Below, piece by piece: positions 8,552 through 16,871 of a DNA stretch of 64,000 nucleotides (positions are counted from its first letter, which is position 1; each line of letters begins with the position of its first letter). Source of the DNA: Kaistella jeonii (lineage in GTDB: Bacteria; Bacteroidota; Bacteroidia; Flavobacteriales; Weeksellaceae). The notes under the pieces were generated by a model. The model ran no database searches and was not told the DNA's origin. It saw nothing but the letters and a program-made list of their open reading frames with translations. The translations under genes were made by a program, and so were the position numbers. The DNA is taken from NCBI RefSeq assembly GCF_000812865.1, contig NZ_JSYL01000001.1, forward strand, positions 248,001-312,000. The letters run 5' to 3'.

Positions 8552-10063
8552 TTACTTTCCAATACAAAATTTAGAAAAAATATTCCCCAACACTTCATCA
8601 TTCGTAAACTCCCCGGAAATCTCCCCCAACTGCTCCAGCGCATTTCTCAACTCATACGCCAGCAATTCGGTATGAATCCCAGAACTCACCGCTTCCTCCA
8701 CTTGTAAAACAGATTGCAGCGATTTCTGCAACGCATCAAAATGCCTTTGATTCGTAATGATCACATTGCTTTCCTGATCTTTCAAATTCTCCACGTAATC
8801 GATCAAAACAGTTTTCACGGCTTCAATTCCTGTTTGATCTTTCGCGGAAATCCTCAATAACTCATCACAATAATCCGGAAACAATTCCAGATTTAAAGTG
8901 GCGTCAAATTCGTTTGGAGTTTCGTCGTTGGTCAAATCCACTTTATTATGAACCAGCACAATTTTCAAATCCTCCCGGTGGAATTCCTTCACAAAAGCAA
9001 TCACTTCTTCCGTCGTAGAATCCCGCTCATCGTAGAGATACAACAGCACTTTCGCCGAAGCAATTTTCTCCTTCGCTTTCGTTACGCCAATTTTCTCAAT
9101 GATATCCGTTGTTTCCCGAAGTCCTGCCGTATCCACAAACCGAAAAGCCGTTCCTTTCAAATGAATCACTTCTTCAATCGTATCACGCGTTGTCCCTGCA
9201 ATTTCAGAAACAATCGCTCTTTCCTCTTTCAGCAAAGCATTCAAAAGCGTCGATTTCCCCGCGTTCGGTTTCCCGATAATGGCGACTTCCACTCCATTTT
9301 TCAGCGCATTTCCGTATTGGAAACTCTCAATCAAAGCGCTCAGTTTATGGCGCAAGTTGAGCAGCAGTTTATTCATGGCAGTACGGTCCGCAAATTCCAC
9401 ATCCTCTTCCCCGAAATCCAGTTCCAGTTCAATCAGCGACGTAAAATTCAGCAAGTCATTTCTAAGGATCGAAATCTCATTCGTAATTCCCCCTTTCAAC
9501 TGATTTAATGCCACTTTCCGCGACGCCTCATTTTCCGAAGCAATCAAATCAGCAATCGATTCCGCCTGCGCCAGATCAATTCTGCCGTTCATAAAAGCAC
9601 GCATCGTAAATTCCCCGGCTTTCGCCAGTCTCGCCCCGTTCTTCACCAAAACTTCCAGAATTTTCTTCGCAATATGCGGCGATCCGTGAAAAGAAATTTC
9701 GACAGAATCTTCAGCCGTAAAGCTTTTTGGAGCTTTAAAAACCGAAACCATCACTTCATCAATCACTTCAGTATTCTCGGGTTTCGGGTTTCGGGTTTCG
9801 GGTTTTAAACCATCATTTTCAACTAAATCATTTTGCATGTTGGAACTCGCATCCCGCACATCGAAACTTGCATTTGGGCTCTTATCCACGATATAACCAT
9901 AATGAATGGTGTGCGTTTTCACCTCCTGCAGATCCTTACCTTCAAAAATTTTAGCCGCAATTTGAAAAGCCTCGTTACCCGAAATTCTTATAATTCCAAT
10001 AGCTCCAACTCCGTTTGCCGTGGCGATTGCACAAATAGTATCTTGATTTAAATTCACGTTCAT
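8552..10063 (-). CDS. mnmE: tRNA uridine-5-carboxymethylaminomethyl(34) synthesis GTPase MnmE
   Basis: 503 aa. The N-terminal tetrahydrofolate-binding domain starts DTICAIATANGVGAIGIIRI. The central G domain has P-loop GKPNAGKSTLLNAL, switch GTTRDT, DTAGLRET and NKVD. The C-terminus ends FCIGK with the Cys used by the family. With MnmG it modifies the wobble uridine of several tRNAs. It is about 40 residues longer than usual because of an insert near residues 57-97 (SPNASFDVRDASSNMQ through KPETRNPKPE) between HYGYIVD and EVIDEVMVSVF. Its 3' end is the source of two relics downstream. It is divergent from the AT-rich block. Confidence 0.97.
   Translation of the reverse strand: MNVNLNQDTICAIATANGVGAIGIIRISGNEAFQIAAKIFEGKDLQEVKTHTIHYGYIVDKSPNASFDVRDASSNMQNDLVENDGLKPETRNPKPENTEVIDEVMVSVFKAPKSFTAEDSVEISFHGSPHIAKKILEVLVKNGARLAKAGEFTMRAFMNGRIDLAQAESIADLIASENEASRKVALNQLKGGITNEISILRNDLLNFTSLIELELDFGEEDVEFADRTAMNKLLLNLRHKLSALIESFQYGNALKNGVEVAIIGKPNAGKSTLLNALLKEERAIVSEIAGTTRDTIEEVIHLKGTAFRFVDTAGLRETTDIIEKIGVTKAKEKIASAKVLLYLYDERDSTTEEVIAFVKEFHREDLKIVLVHNKVDLTNDETPNEFDATLNLELFPDYCDELLRISAKDQTGIEAVKTVLIDYVENLKDQESNVIITNQRHFDALQKSLQSVLQVEEAVSSGIHTELLAYELRNALEQLGEISGEFTNDEVLGNIFSKFCIGK
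9779..9805. repeat. heptanucleotide tandem repeat inside mnmE
   Basis: GGGTTTC repeated three times, then GGGTTTT, on the plus strand. On the coding strand it gives KPETRNPKPE. A 7-base unit changes the reading frame whenever one copy is gained or lost. Confidence 0.85.
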
Positions 10064-10067
10064 GTCG

Positions 10068-10075
10068 CAAAATTA
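10068..10075 (-). promoter_or_regulatory. -7 element of the mnmE promoter
   Basis: TAATTTTG on the minus strand matches TAnnTTTG and ends 5 bases before the mnmE ATG (10063). The mRNA may therefore be nearly leaderless. No clear TTG at the usual spacing. Confidence 0.45.
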
Positions 10076-10119
10076 CGGAATTATTCCTGTTTTTAGGAGC
10101 ACCAAGATTTCGCCTCTTT

Positions 10120-10206
10120 CGAAGACCCGTCCCGCTGTCCACTATATCTTATTTGTTCCGCCTTTCGGCGAAACAAATAAGGATGCCGTTTCCATCGGGG
10201 CTAGAA
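10120..10206 (-). repeat. dispersed palindromic repeat, family A, copy 1
   Basis: Read on the minus strand it matches 19860-19942: TAGCCCCGATGGAAACGGCA, then a long hairpin (10148-10181, CTTATTTGTT against AACAAATAAG), then GATATAGTGGACAGCGGGA. It fills the mnmE/10339 intergenic space. Confidence 0.8.
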
Positions 10207-10338
10207 TGGAGGGTGGTTCTTCATTCGAAGATATTATAGATATTTCGGAAAGTGATGGAGATAAATTTAAAGTTAAGAAAAGTATTTTGTAGATTTGATA
10301 ATTAACACTTTTTATAAAAAAAAATTAATCACTTAAAA

Positions 10339-11196
10339 ATGGATAAAGAAAACAAAATTATAAAATTTAATATTTTCAGATATCATTTACTACCAATTGA
10401 TAGCAATCCAAAAATTTTAGAGTTATTTCCAAAGAAGAAATACACTTTAGATGATTTAAAAGCAATCAAAAATGATCTGTTAAAAAAAATACTTGAGTCG
10501 CTTGAGAATTCAGATTCTAATACAAATCCCTTAAAACTTGAAGATAAAGACGGTGAACTTTTTTTATTTAAAATTGCGCAAAAAAAACAAGCAATTATAA
10601 CCAACAATTTTAAAAATAAAATTGTAAATAATGAACCTTATGTTTATGTAATAATAAATAATAATAAAGATGTTCAGAAAATTGCAATTAGTGAAAACTT
10701 TGATGCTTTCAGTACAACCACAGTGGTGAAGAATCTACTTAAAACAATTTTAAGAAAGGAGTTGAGAAAATTTGGACTCAATATAGAAATTGAACAAATA
10801 TTCAGTTCAATTAGTTTCTGGGAATTTATTAAATCTTATAAATATAAAATCTCTTACTTAAATTTCGAGTACATAAAGCCAAATATGGCAAATATTTCTG
10901 GCAAACTCCCAGAAGACTTTAGAAAATTAGCAGAAAATGTTAATAGTCATGAAAGTCATTTGACTTTAAAGGCTCCTGAAAATGGCGTTCTGGAAAATAT
11001 AGATAAGAAAAATAAAGTTATTAGTGGGCTCGTTGATTATAGCTCGTTAGGAGGCGGAAATATTAAAGTTAAAATTAAGGGAATTAGAAAACAAAAAAGC
11101 ACTTCCGAAAATCCAGAATTTATAGAAATCAGAGAAATTGATCTGGAAGGACAAGCAGATCAAATAATAAAACTTTATAAAACAATAGTTGAATAA
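10339..11196 (+). CDS. unknown cytosolic protein of a RexA/RexB-like pair
   Basis: 285 aa, no signal or membrane segment, Lys/Asn/Ile-rich and much more AT-rich than mnmE beside it. I recognise no family with certainty. It starts with a beta-rich region (KIIKFNIFRYHLL), then DGELFLFKIAQKKQ and EPYVYVIINNNKD. A helical middle (TVVKNLLKTILRKELRKFG) leads to an alternating-strand C-terminal half. Its last base is the first base of the next gene's ATG, a small four-helix membrane protein. Length, order and partner match phage lambda RexA (279 aa, cytosolic sensor) and RexB (144 aa). The resemblance is by architecture plus weak local similarity (FLF segment, I/VxIE segment), so the functional idea is inference. 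Confidence 0.8.
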   Translation: MDKENKIIKFNIFRYHLLPIDSNPKILELFPKKKYTLDDLKAIKNDLLKKILESLENSDSNTNPLKLEDKDGELFLFKIAQKKQAIITNNFKNKIVNNEPYVYVIINNNKDVQKIAISENFDAFSTTTVVKNLLKTILRKELRKFGLNIEIEQIFSSISFWEFIKSYKYKISYLNFEYIKPNMANISGKLPEDFRKLAENVNSHESHLTLKAPENGVLENIDKKNKVISGLVDYSSLGGGNIKVKIKGIRKQKSTSENPEFIEIREIDLEGQADQIIKLYKTIVE

Positions 11197-11639
11197 TGAC
11201 AAGTGATATAAAAAACATATCAATAGTTTTTCTCATTTCTATTATAACAATTTACATTTGTTATTTGATAGAATCAAGTAGCCTTTTTGAATATTTAAAC
11301 AATAATCTACTTACGATTTTGCTTGCCTTCTTAGCTATAAACACAGCAAGTCTAGGCCATTTGGCAGCAAAGATTCAAGATATTATGGTTATTCATAATC
11401 ACCTAAATTTTAGTGCTACTATTTTTGAAATGAAGAAATCATTAGTAGAACAAATTATTTTGATTGTACTTGCGATTATTATAATAATTATTCGTGAAAG
11501 TAATTTAAATTTCCTACTTAAGTTTGAAATTTTAAATATTTTTTCCCTAGCAATTTTCTTATATGGAATTAATATTTTGTGGGATACTGGAAAAAGTGTC
11601 TTTGTAATTATCGATGAAATAAAAAAAATTAACAGGTAA
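11196..11639 (+). CDS. four-helix membrane protein, RexB-like partner
   Basis: 147 aa with four hydrophobic segments at about residues 8-26, 36-56, 86-103 and 108-130. Charged turns lie between them and a basic tail (EIKKINR) at the end. Lambda RexB has 144 aa, four helices at similar positions and, like this protein, an ICYL stretch in the first helix. RexB forms an ion channel that depolarises the cell when RexA senses phage infection. The start overlaps the stop of the 285-aa gene (TAATG), so the two are probably made together. The assignment is inference from size, topology and coupling. Confidence 0.8.
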   Translation: MTSDIKNISIVFLISIITIYICYLIESSSLFEYLNNNLLTILLAFLAINTASLGHLAAKIQDIMVIHNHLNFSATIFEMKKSLVEQIILIVLAIIIIIIRESNLNFLLKFEILNIFSLAIFLYGINILWDTGKSVFVIIDEIKKINR

Positions 11640-11713
11640 TTAATACAATTTAATTTCTTGCTAAATAGCTCTGAAAAAGTAAATTATAGAACATTTTTTT
11701 AAAAACACTCTCA

Positions 11714-12481
11714 ATGATTGAAAATTTAATTCCTAATTTTCCAGCAATTTATCGTGAATATTCAAATCTTTTCGATCAAGTAGAAATTCGAATTGCGGAC
11801 GAAGAAAACGAAGCAGAAATAAATAATTTATTATCATTCCAAAATGAGTTTAATAAGTTTGATACTAAATTAAGATTAGGAATTTCAATAACTGAAATAA
11901 CACTTGATGATAACTTTGTACGTCGGAAGATGGGCGCATTAAAAGATTGTCACTTGTATTTTTACAAATTAACTGATTTATGGTTTGCATATGAAACATA
12001 TTTTAAGTTTTATTTTTCCGCTCTAAATATTAATTTATCAAATAGAAAAATAATTTGGTTGGACGACAATACGAACGAAATGTACTATAACAATGATAAT
12101 ATACAAACTGCTCTTTGGGATACTAATAATGAAGTAATAGACAAATTTCCAAATGTTCATAAAAGGAAAGCCTTAAAAGAATATTTAATTTATTGTATGG
12201 AAGGAGCTAAGGGTGGTCAAAAAAGCAGGTTAAATACGATAATAAATAAAATTTCTATCAATAATGAACTCCCTCTATTAAATCATTCAGAATTATTAAC
12301 AATTACTTATTCTATTAGAAATAATTTTGTACATAATGGCGAAGTGACGATATATCCAGAAAACTTCAGTTATGTTTTAAAGAATAGACTATTACAAATT
12401 TTGTACAAATATTTAGTCGTGATCACAGTAAAATCTGCATCAATCACAATCGAGGAAAAATTAAGAATAAGTATAGTTTAA
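11714..12481 (+). CDS. HEPN-motif protein of unknown function
   Basis: 255 aa, no signal peptide, strongly helical and AT-rich like the preceding pair, from which it is separated by 74 bases. Near the C-terminus it has RNNFVH (R202, H207) in ITYSIRNNFVHNGE, the Rx4H signature of HEPN domains, which in many toxin and abortive-infection proteins forms an RNase site. The N-terminal part (FRRKMGALKD-like region, then LYFYKLTDLWFAYETYFKFYF) is helical and aromatic. Residues around IWLDDNTNEMYY belong to no domain I know. Position suggests the same cargo block as the RexAB-like pair. A plain HEPN-like helical protein without nuclease activity is possible. Confidence 0.72.
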   Translation: MIENLIPNFPAIYREYSNLFDQVEIRIADEENEAEINNLLSFQNEFNKFDTKLRLGISITEITLDDNFVRRKMGALKDCHLYFYKLTDLWFAYETYFKFYFSALNINLSNRKIIWLDDNTNEMYYNNDNIQTALWDTNNEVIDKFPNVHKRKALKEYLIYCMEGAKGGQKSRLNTIINKISINNELPLLNHSELLTITYSIRNNFVHNGEVTIYPENFSYVLKNRLLQILYKYLVVITVKSASITIEEKLRISIV

Positions 12482-12584
12482 TTAATAGACGGATAAAAAT
12501 CAATCCTTTTCTAAAAATATTTAAATTCGAAGTATATTATAACGTATGTTTTATAAAAATTAACTTATATTTTATCTATAAAAT

Positions 12585-12652
12585 ATGCGCGCAATCCACA
12601 TCACAAAATCCGCTTGACAAAAGTTTTACAATTACAGGAAACTCCAAAACCT
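12585..12652 (+). pseudogene. relic of the 5' end of the quinone oxidoreductase gene
   Basis: These 68 bases repeat the first codons of the gene at 14145 (MKAIHITKS here as MRAIHITKS, then a TGA). The run AAGTTTTACAATTACAGGAA is identical in both, and there is a one-base deletion. The similarity starts at the ATG; the upstream sequences differ. The relic ends 2 bases before the next ATG (12655). Confidence 0.85.
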
Positions 12653-12654
12653 CA

Positions 12655-13203
12655 ATGAAAACTAAGCTCTTCCTTCTAACATTTCTCACTTTAACAACTT
12701 TGCTCTTCGGACAAACAGCAGAAAAAATTGCTGCAGTTCGCAAAAAGGTCGAAGCCATCAACACAGAAAAAAGTTATCAGGTCAAAAAATTAGATAGCGA
12801 CTATTTTGTGAATGTTAATAACGAGACTGCTGATGGTGGACAAGAACTTTCCGGTTATTATAAAAATGGAAAACTAAAAAAAATTATTTACAGTGTCGGA
12901 ATTTCTTACGGAATGAAAACCTGCGAATATTTCTTTTCAAACGATGAATTAATTTTCGTTTTTGAAAAGCAGGATCAATTTGCAGCTATAAACGACCAGT
13001 CAAATCAAGGAACTGGATTGGATCACACAAAACTCACATCCGTCTACACAGGTCGGTTTTATTTCGAAAACTCCAAATTATTTTCAATCAAGCAAACTGG
13101 AAAAGAGATTTCCAATAAAATGTATAAGAAAAGTAAAGAGGCAGAACTTTTAAAAGATAGTAAAGTTTTCCGTGCTGAATTAGAGAAAGCAAAAAGCAAG
13201 TAA
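12655..13203 (+). CDS. exported hypothetical protein
   Basis: 182 aa with a clear signal peptide (KTKLFLLTFLTLTTLLFGQ, cleavage after Gly/Gln near residue 21). The mature part is mixed alpha/beta and rich in Lys and Ser, with no motif I recognise. The start codon directly follows the truncated qor 5' copy, and with the next two genes it fills the space between that relic and intact qor. The three genes could be one inserted cassette. Base composition is nearer to the genome average than that of the RexAB-like block. Confidence 0.75.
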   Translation: MKTKLFLLTFLTLTTLLFGQTAEKIAAVRKKVEAINTEKSYQVKKLDSDYFVNVNNETADGGQELSGYYKNGKLKKIIYSVGISYGMKTCEYFFSNDELIFVFEKQDQFAAINDQSNQGTGLDHTKLTSVYTGRFYFENSKLFSIKQTGKEISNKMYKKSKEAELLKDSKVFRAELEKAKSK

Positions 13204-13231
13204 GAGCGTTCGATTAAAAAGCTAAATCAAT

Positions 13232-13678
13232 ATGAATATATTTAAATCCATTATCAACAGCGTCAAAACGTTTGGTAGAAACACCAGCACTGAAAAACGC
13301 AGAGATCGCTTTACTGCAAAGCAAATTCAATTGGATGATTTAGGTGAAGAACTTAACCTGGTCTTGGAGGGAAAAACCGATTTTAATTTTACCGGGATCA
13401 ATGCAAATGGGTACGACAGTTTCTTCTTTGTCAGGAATGACCAAAATTTTAATTTAGAGTTTAGGGCACTTAAAAAGATTCAGCTTCCTTACTTAGAACT
13501 GTTAGAAAAATTTGCTTTGAAAAACAACATCAAGTTTGAAACAGAAAATCTGGATAGAATCCCTTATTTAAGTCTTAAAACAAATACGAGTATCACGGAA
13601 ACGGTCGATTTGGCAAAACGTATCCAAAAAGAAGTTTTTGGAAATAATGACAGTACATTATATAAAGTGATTCCTTAA
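13232..13678 (+). CDS. hypothetical protein
   Basis: 148 aa, soluble, charged at the N-terminus (STEKRRDRF), then alternating strands (LNLVLEGKTDFNFTG, YDSFFFVRNDQNF) and a helical C-terminal half. No domain recognised. It starts 28 bases after the preceding stop and probably shares its transcript. The frame is intact and codon use looks coding. Confidence 0.65.
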   Translation: MNIFKSIINSVKTFGRNTSTEKRRDRFTAKQIQLDDLGEELNLVLEGKTDFNFTGINANGYDSFFFVRNDQNFNLEFRALKKIQLPYLELLEKFALKNNIKFETENLDRIPYLSLKTNTSITETVDLAKRIQKEVFGNNDSTLYKVIP

Positions 13679-13704
13679 CGATATTCCTATTTATAAAAGA
13701 TAAA

Positions 13705-14067
13705 ATGTGCAGCGATTGTTTTGATAAGCAGTATTACGGTTTTCCGTCTTACACGGAATATGAAGAGTTTGAAGAAATCCTAGATTTAAAAACTCGCGCG
13801 CATAAGATTGAAATTATGGAATCAGAAAATGAAGGAACAAAAGGATTAATTGATTATCGCTTGTATTTCAAATGTAATACCTGCAATGAAAACTATGTGT
13901 TATCAATACCAGACAATGCTTGGAGAGGATATTTTTTAACTGAACAAAATGCAATTTTCTATCATAAAAATTTAAGAATGTCAGATACAGATAAAAGAAA
14001 TGGTTGTCTGATTTTCATTCTCCTTCTTTGTTCACTTTTTCTGTATGCACTTTTTGAAAACTTTTAA
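13705..14067 (+). CDS. small protein with Cys pairs and a C-terminal membrane helix
   Basis: 120 aa. It starts CSDC (residues 2-5) and has a second pair CNTC near residue 56, a possible zinc knuckle. The last 20 residues (CLIFILLLCSLFLYALFENF) are a membrane anchor, so it should be a tail-anchored protein. Function unknown. It is the third gene of the small cluster between the truncated and the intact qor 5' ends. Confidence 0.65.
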   Translation: MCSDCFDKQYYGFPSYTEYEEFEEILDLKTRAHKIEIMESENEGTKGLIDYRLYFKCNTCNENYVLSIPDNAWRGYFLTEQNAIFYHKNLRMSDTDKRNGCLIFILLLCSLFLYALFENF

Positions 14068-14144
14068 ATAAACTCTTAAAATAAAACTTTTGTGACTTTT
14101 GTGGTTTTAAAAAAAACCAAACTACTCCATCAAAAAACAAAAAT

Positions 14145-15119
14145 ATGAAAGCAATCCATATCACAAAATCCGGTGGACCGGAAGTTTTACAATTACAGGA
14201 AACTCCAAAACCAAAACCGGCAGAAAACCAGGTGCTCATTAAAGTAAAAGCTGCAGGTGTCAATCGCAGCGATATTATCACGCGACAAAACACAGCCACT
14301 TACGGCAAAGGTTCGCCGACCACTTTAATTCCCGGCTTAGAAGTTTCCGGTGAAATAACAGAAATCGGTTTCGCCGTAACAGATAAAAAAGTTGGCGATA
14401 AAGTATGTGCACTCATCGCAGACGGCGGCTATGCCGAATATGTGGCGGTCGACGGTTCTCACTGTCTTCCTGTTCCTGAAGGAATCAGTCTCACCGACGC
14501 GGCGGCAATTCCAGAAACGGTTTTTACGGTTTGGTTCAACGTCTTTCATTTGGGCAAACTTCAACCGGGTGAAAAATTACTGATCCACGGCGGAACCAGC
14601 GGCATCGGAACCATGGGTTTGCAAATGGCAAAAGCGTGGGGTTGCAAAACCTACACCACCGCCGGAAGTGAAGATAAGATCGATTTCCTCCAAAAAATGG
14701 GCGTTGACAAAGTCATCAACTACAAAAAAGAGGCTTTCGAAGAAGTTTGGAAAAACGAGAAAATAGATGTCATTTTAGACATGGTCGGTGGAGATTACAC
14801 CCAAAAGAATCTCGAGATCCTTAATAAAAAAGGCCGACTTTGTTACATCAACGGCATGAGAACCACAGACGTCAATATTAATCTGCGCACCATTATGGCG
14901 AAGAATCTCACCCTGACCGGAAGTTTTCTAAAACCCCAAACCGCCGAAGTAAAAACCCAAATCGCCAAAGACGTCGAAAAAAACATCTGGCCGATGTTTC
15001 ATTCAAAAGAAATTCATCCCATAATCTACAAAACCTTCCCACTCGCAGAAGCCGCCGAAGCACACCGATTAATGGAAAGCAGCGAACATATCGGCAAGAT
15101 TTTGCTAACGATAGATTAA
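14145..15119 (+). CDS. NAD(P)H-quinone oxidoreductase, zinc-independent MDR family
   Basis: 324 aa, the usual length for QOR/PIG3-type proteins. GroES-like N-terminal domain (AAGVNRSDIITRQ) and a Rossmann domain with the NADPH-binding HGGTSGIGTMGLQMAKAWG near residue 147. No zinc-binding Cys cluster is seen. The family reduces quinones or other activated double bonds with NADPH. Its first 68 bases are also found, broken, at 12585-12652, so DNA appears to have been inserted at its 5' end and its present promoter may be newly acquired. Confidence 0.92.
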   Translation: MKAIHITKSGGPEVLQLQETPKPKPAENQVLIKVKAAGVNRSDIITRQNTATYGKGSPTTLIPGLEVSGEITEIGFAVTDKKVGDKVCALIADGGYAEYVAVDGSHCLPVPEGISLTDAAAIPETVFTVWFNVFHLGKLQPGEKLLIHGGTSGIGTMGLQMAKAWGCKTYTTAGSEDKIDFLQKMGVDKVINYKKEAFEEVWKNEKIDVILDMVGGDYTQKNLEILNKKGRLCYINGMRTTDVNINLRTIMAKNLTLTGSFLKPQTAEVKTQIAKDVEKNIWPMFHSKEIHPIIYKTFPLAEAAEAHRLMESSEHIGKILLTID

Positions 15120-15158
15120 TGCTAGTTTGAGAATTTGAGAATTTGCTAATTTGAAGAT

Positions 15159-15206
15159 GAGATTCTTCACTACATTTCGCTTTGCTGCATTCGTTCTGAA
15201 TGACAA
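15159..15206. repeat. short dispersed repeat (GAGATTCTTC...GAATGACA), copy 1
   Basis: GAGATTCTTCACTACATTTC ... GTTCTGAATGACAA. A shorter copy is at 19707-19734. This end-to-end motif recurs between genes in many bacterial genomes. Confidence 0.55.
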
Positions 15207-15246
15207 AATCCTTTTATAAAAAGTAAACTCGTATTTGCAGGTGACC

Positions 15247-15430
15247 CAGGAAACGGAGCCGTTAAGAAAATTGGAATTTGAGCCGTTTAGAAACTTCTGG
15301 TGTTCGAAGAGCGGCAATAATTTTTAATCGAAGAAATAATTTTCTTTCCGCTCAAGTTCAGAAGTTTTAGGATCAGATTTCAATTTTTAGGTGAATTTCC
15401 AGTCTTGATTTTTTGTTTCTTTTTTATCAA
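15247..15430 (-). repeat. long dispersed repeat, family C, copy 1 (inverted relative to copy 2)
   Basis: Its reverse complement aligns with 16872-17145. Shared blocks include TCACCTAAAAATTGAAAT, CTAAAACTTC, AGAAAATTATTTCTTCGA, TTGCCGCTCTTC, AGAAGTTT and TTTTCTTAACGGCT. It takes up much of the 15120-15600 gap; nothing else is recognised there apart from the short repeat at 15159. Confidence 0.8.
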
Positions 15431-15600
15431 GAAAAAAGAATTCAGAAAAGAAAATTCTTTTAAAAAAATGCTAATATTTCACGTTCAACTTCATTCCACT
15501 ATGAATAACAATCTCAAGCAATTCAGAAAATTTTTACGTTGAAAATTTATTTTTGAGATTCTACCTTTCGCTTTCCTTCAAACAAATCAAAACAGATCAA

Positions 15601-16749
15601 CTACTTTTTTACTTCCGTCACCGACTTAAAAAACCTTTCCACAGCATACATCGCCAATTGTCCGCCGGGACCATTTAAATTGTACTCAAAACCATGGGTT
15701 CCCCAAGGAATCGTCAGTAAATAATTTTTTACTTTATGTTTTTCCAGTTCATTTCTCATGGCAACACTTTGTACGTGCCAAACATGAGCATCATTGATTC
15801 CGTGTGCAAGAAGCGTCGGTGGCGAATCTGCAGTAACGTGAAACAAAGGTGATTCTGCATGATATCTTTCGGGAACTTCTTCCGGAGTGCCACCTAAGAA
15901 GTCGCGTTCTACTTTTCTGGAATCCATGATCCAGGGATTGTCGGGATTTTTGTAGCTCCACGGCATATTGATGGCGCCGTAAAAAGCAGCAATTCCTTTT
16001 ACACCATTTTCATGTCCGGTGTAACCCATCGTTAAAATGTTAGAAGCTCCGGCTGATCTTCCCATCATCACAAAGTTGGTGGTATCGATTTTTAATTCGG
16101 TCGAATGTTTTCGAAGCCATTTAAAAGCAGAATGCAGATCTTCCTGTTGCGCCGGACTGGGAAATTTTGGGGCTAAACGGTACTCAATGGTAGCAACTTG
16201 ATAACCTGCATTTGCAAAATAATTATTGGCCGCGGCGATTTCGCTGTTATTTCCCTGCTTCCAGGAACCGCCATGAACAACGATTAAACAAGGACGAACA
16301 CCAGGAATTGCAGAAGGCGTGAAGTTTAAAGTCAAATCTACGCCGCCATTTTTTGAATAATGATAGGTTTTAAAGGGAATATCTTTTGCGCCATTTCCAG
16401 TAAACATTTGAATAAAACTAAACGGTTTTTCCTGATGAAATCCAGTCATATCAGAATCTTTGACTCCAAATGACTTTTCCAAATCCTGCGGTAAATGACT
16501 TCCAACATTATAAGCGCGAATGATTGGAGAGGTTAAAATCATAAATGTTATTACACCGATTATTAAAGAAGCGGTACGAAACTTCTTCGAATACCAAGTC
16601 CAGATCAATAAAGTCAAAGAAACAAGCATAAATATCCAGGGAAATTCGGGAACTGCAATGCCGACATACCAAACGTAATGGCTCGGAACCGGAAAGAAAT
16701 TAACAAGGGAAAGTATGAACAGAATGACAATGAGGATAAATCGTACCAA
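15601..16749 (-). CDS. membrane-anchored alpha/beta hydrolase (esterase/lipase, HSL/BD-FAE-like)
   Basis: 382 aa. Three hydrophobic segments at the N-terminus (about residues 2-22, 34-56 and 61-80) are followed by a catalytic domain. That domain has oxyanion-hole HGGSWKQG, nucleophile GRSAGAS, acid loop HGINDAHVW and the His in WGTHGFEY. It should hydrolyse small esters at the periplasmic face. The frame opens with TTG (MVRF...) just after an AT-rich region, and no in-frame ATG allows the first helix, so the exact start is uncertain. Inverted copies of repeat family C flank the gene. Confidence 0.85.
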   Translation of the reverse strand: MVRFILIVILFILSLVNFFPVPSHYVWYVGIAVPEFPWIFMLVSLTLLIWTWYSKKFRTASLIIGVITFMILTSPIIRAYNVGSHLPQDLEKSFGVKDSDMTGFHQEKPFSFIQMFTGNGAKDIPFKTYHYSKNGGVDLTLNFTPSAIPGVRPCLIVVHGGSWKQGNNSEIAAANNYFANAGYQVATIEYRLAPKFPSPAQQEDLHSAFKWLRKHSTELKIDTTNFVMMGRSAGASNILTMGYTGHENGVKGIAAFYGAINMPWSYKNPDNPWIMDSRKVERDFLGGTPEEVPERYHAESPLFHVTADSPPTLLAHGINDAHVWHVQSVAMRNELEKHKVKNYLLTIPWGTHGFEYNLNGPGGQLAMYAVERFFKSVTEVKK

Positions 16750-16871
16750 AGTTTTATTTTTAGGAAGATACGATAAATGTGAAAATGCAGATTCAATTCT
16801 ACTTATTCAGCGGGAATTATCTGCATTAAAAAATTTTCTAAGCGTGAATAACATGATATAAAAATTATTTT

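Noticed and set aside
8436..8567. Longer N-terminus of the lycopene cyclase
   Set aside because: It would overlap the mnmE 3' end by 16 bases and adds a basic leader not expected in CrtY; the dinucleotide-binding motif starts just after the later ATG.
8948..9508. 186-codon plus-strand frame inside mnmE
   Set aside because: Shadow of mnmE on the opposite strand; low-complexity Phe/Arg-rich translation typical of such shadows.
10062..10292. 76-codon reading frame on the plus strand
   Set aside because: It begins over the mnmE promoter and start and runs through repeat family A; the translation follows the repeat, with no independent coding signal.
15105..15317. 70-codon minus-strand frame after the oxidoreductase gene
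   Set aside because: It covers the oxidoreductase stop and repeat sequence; no coding features.
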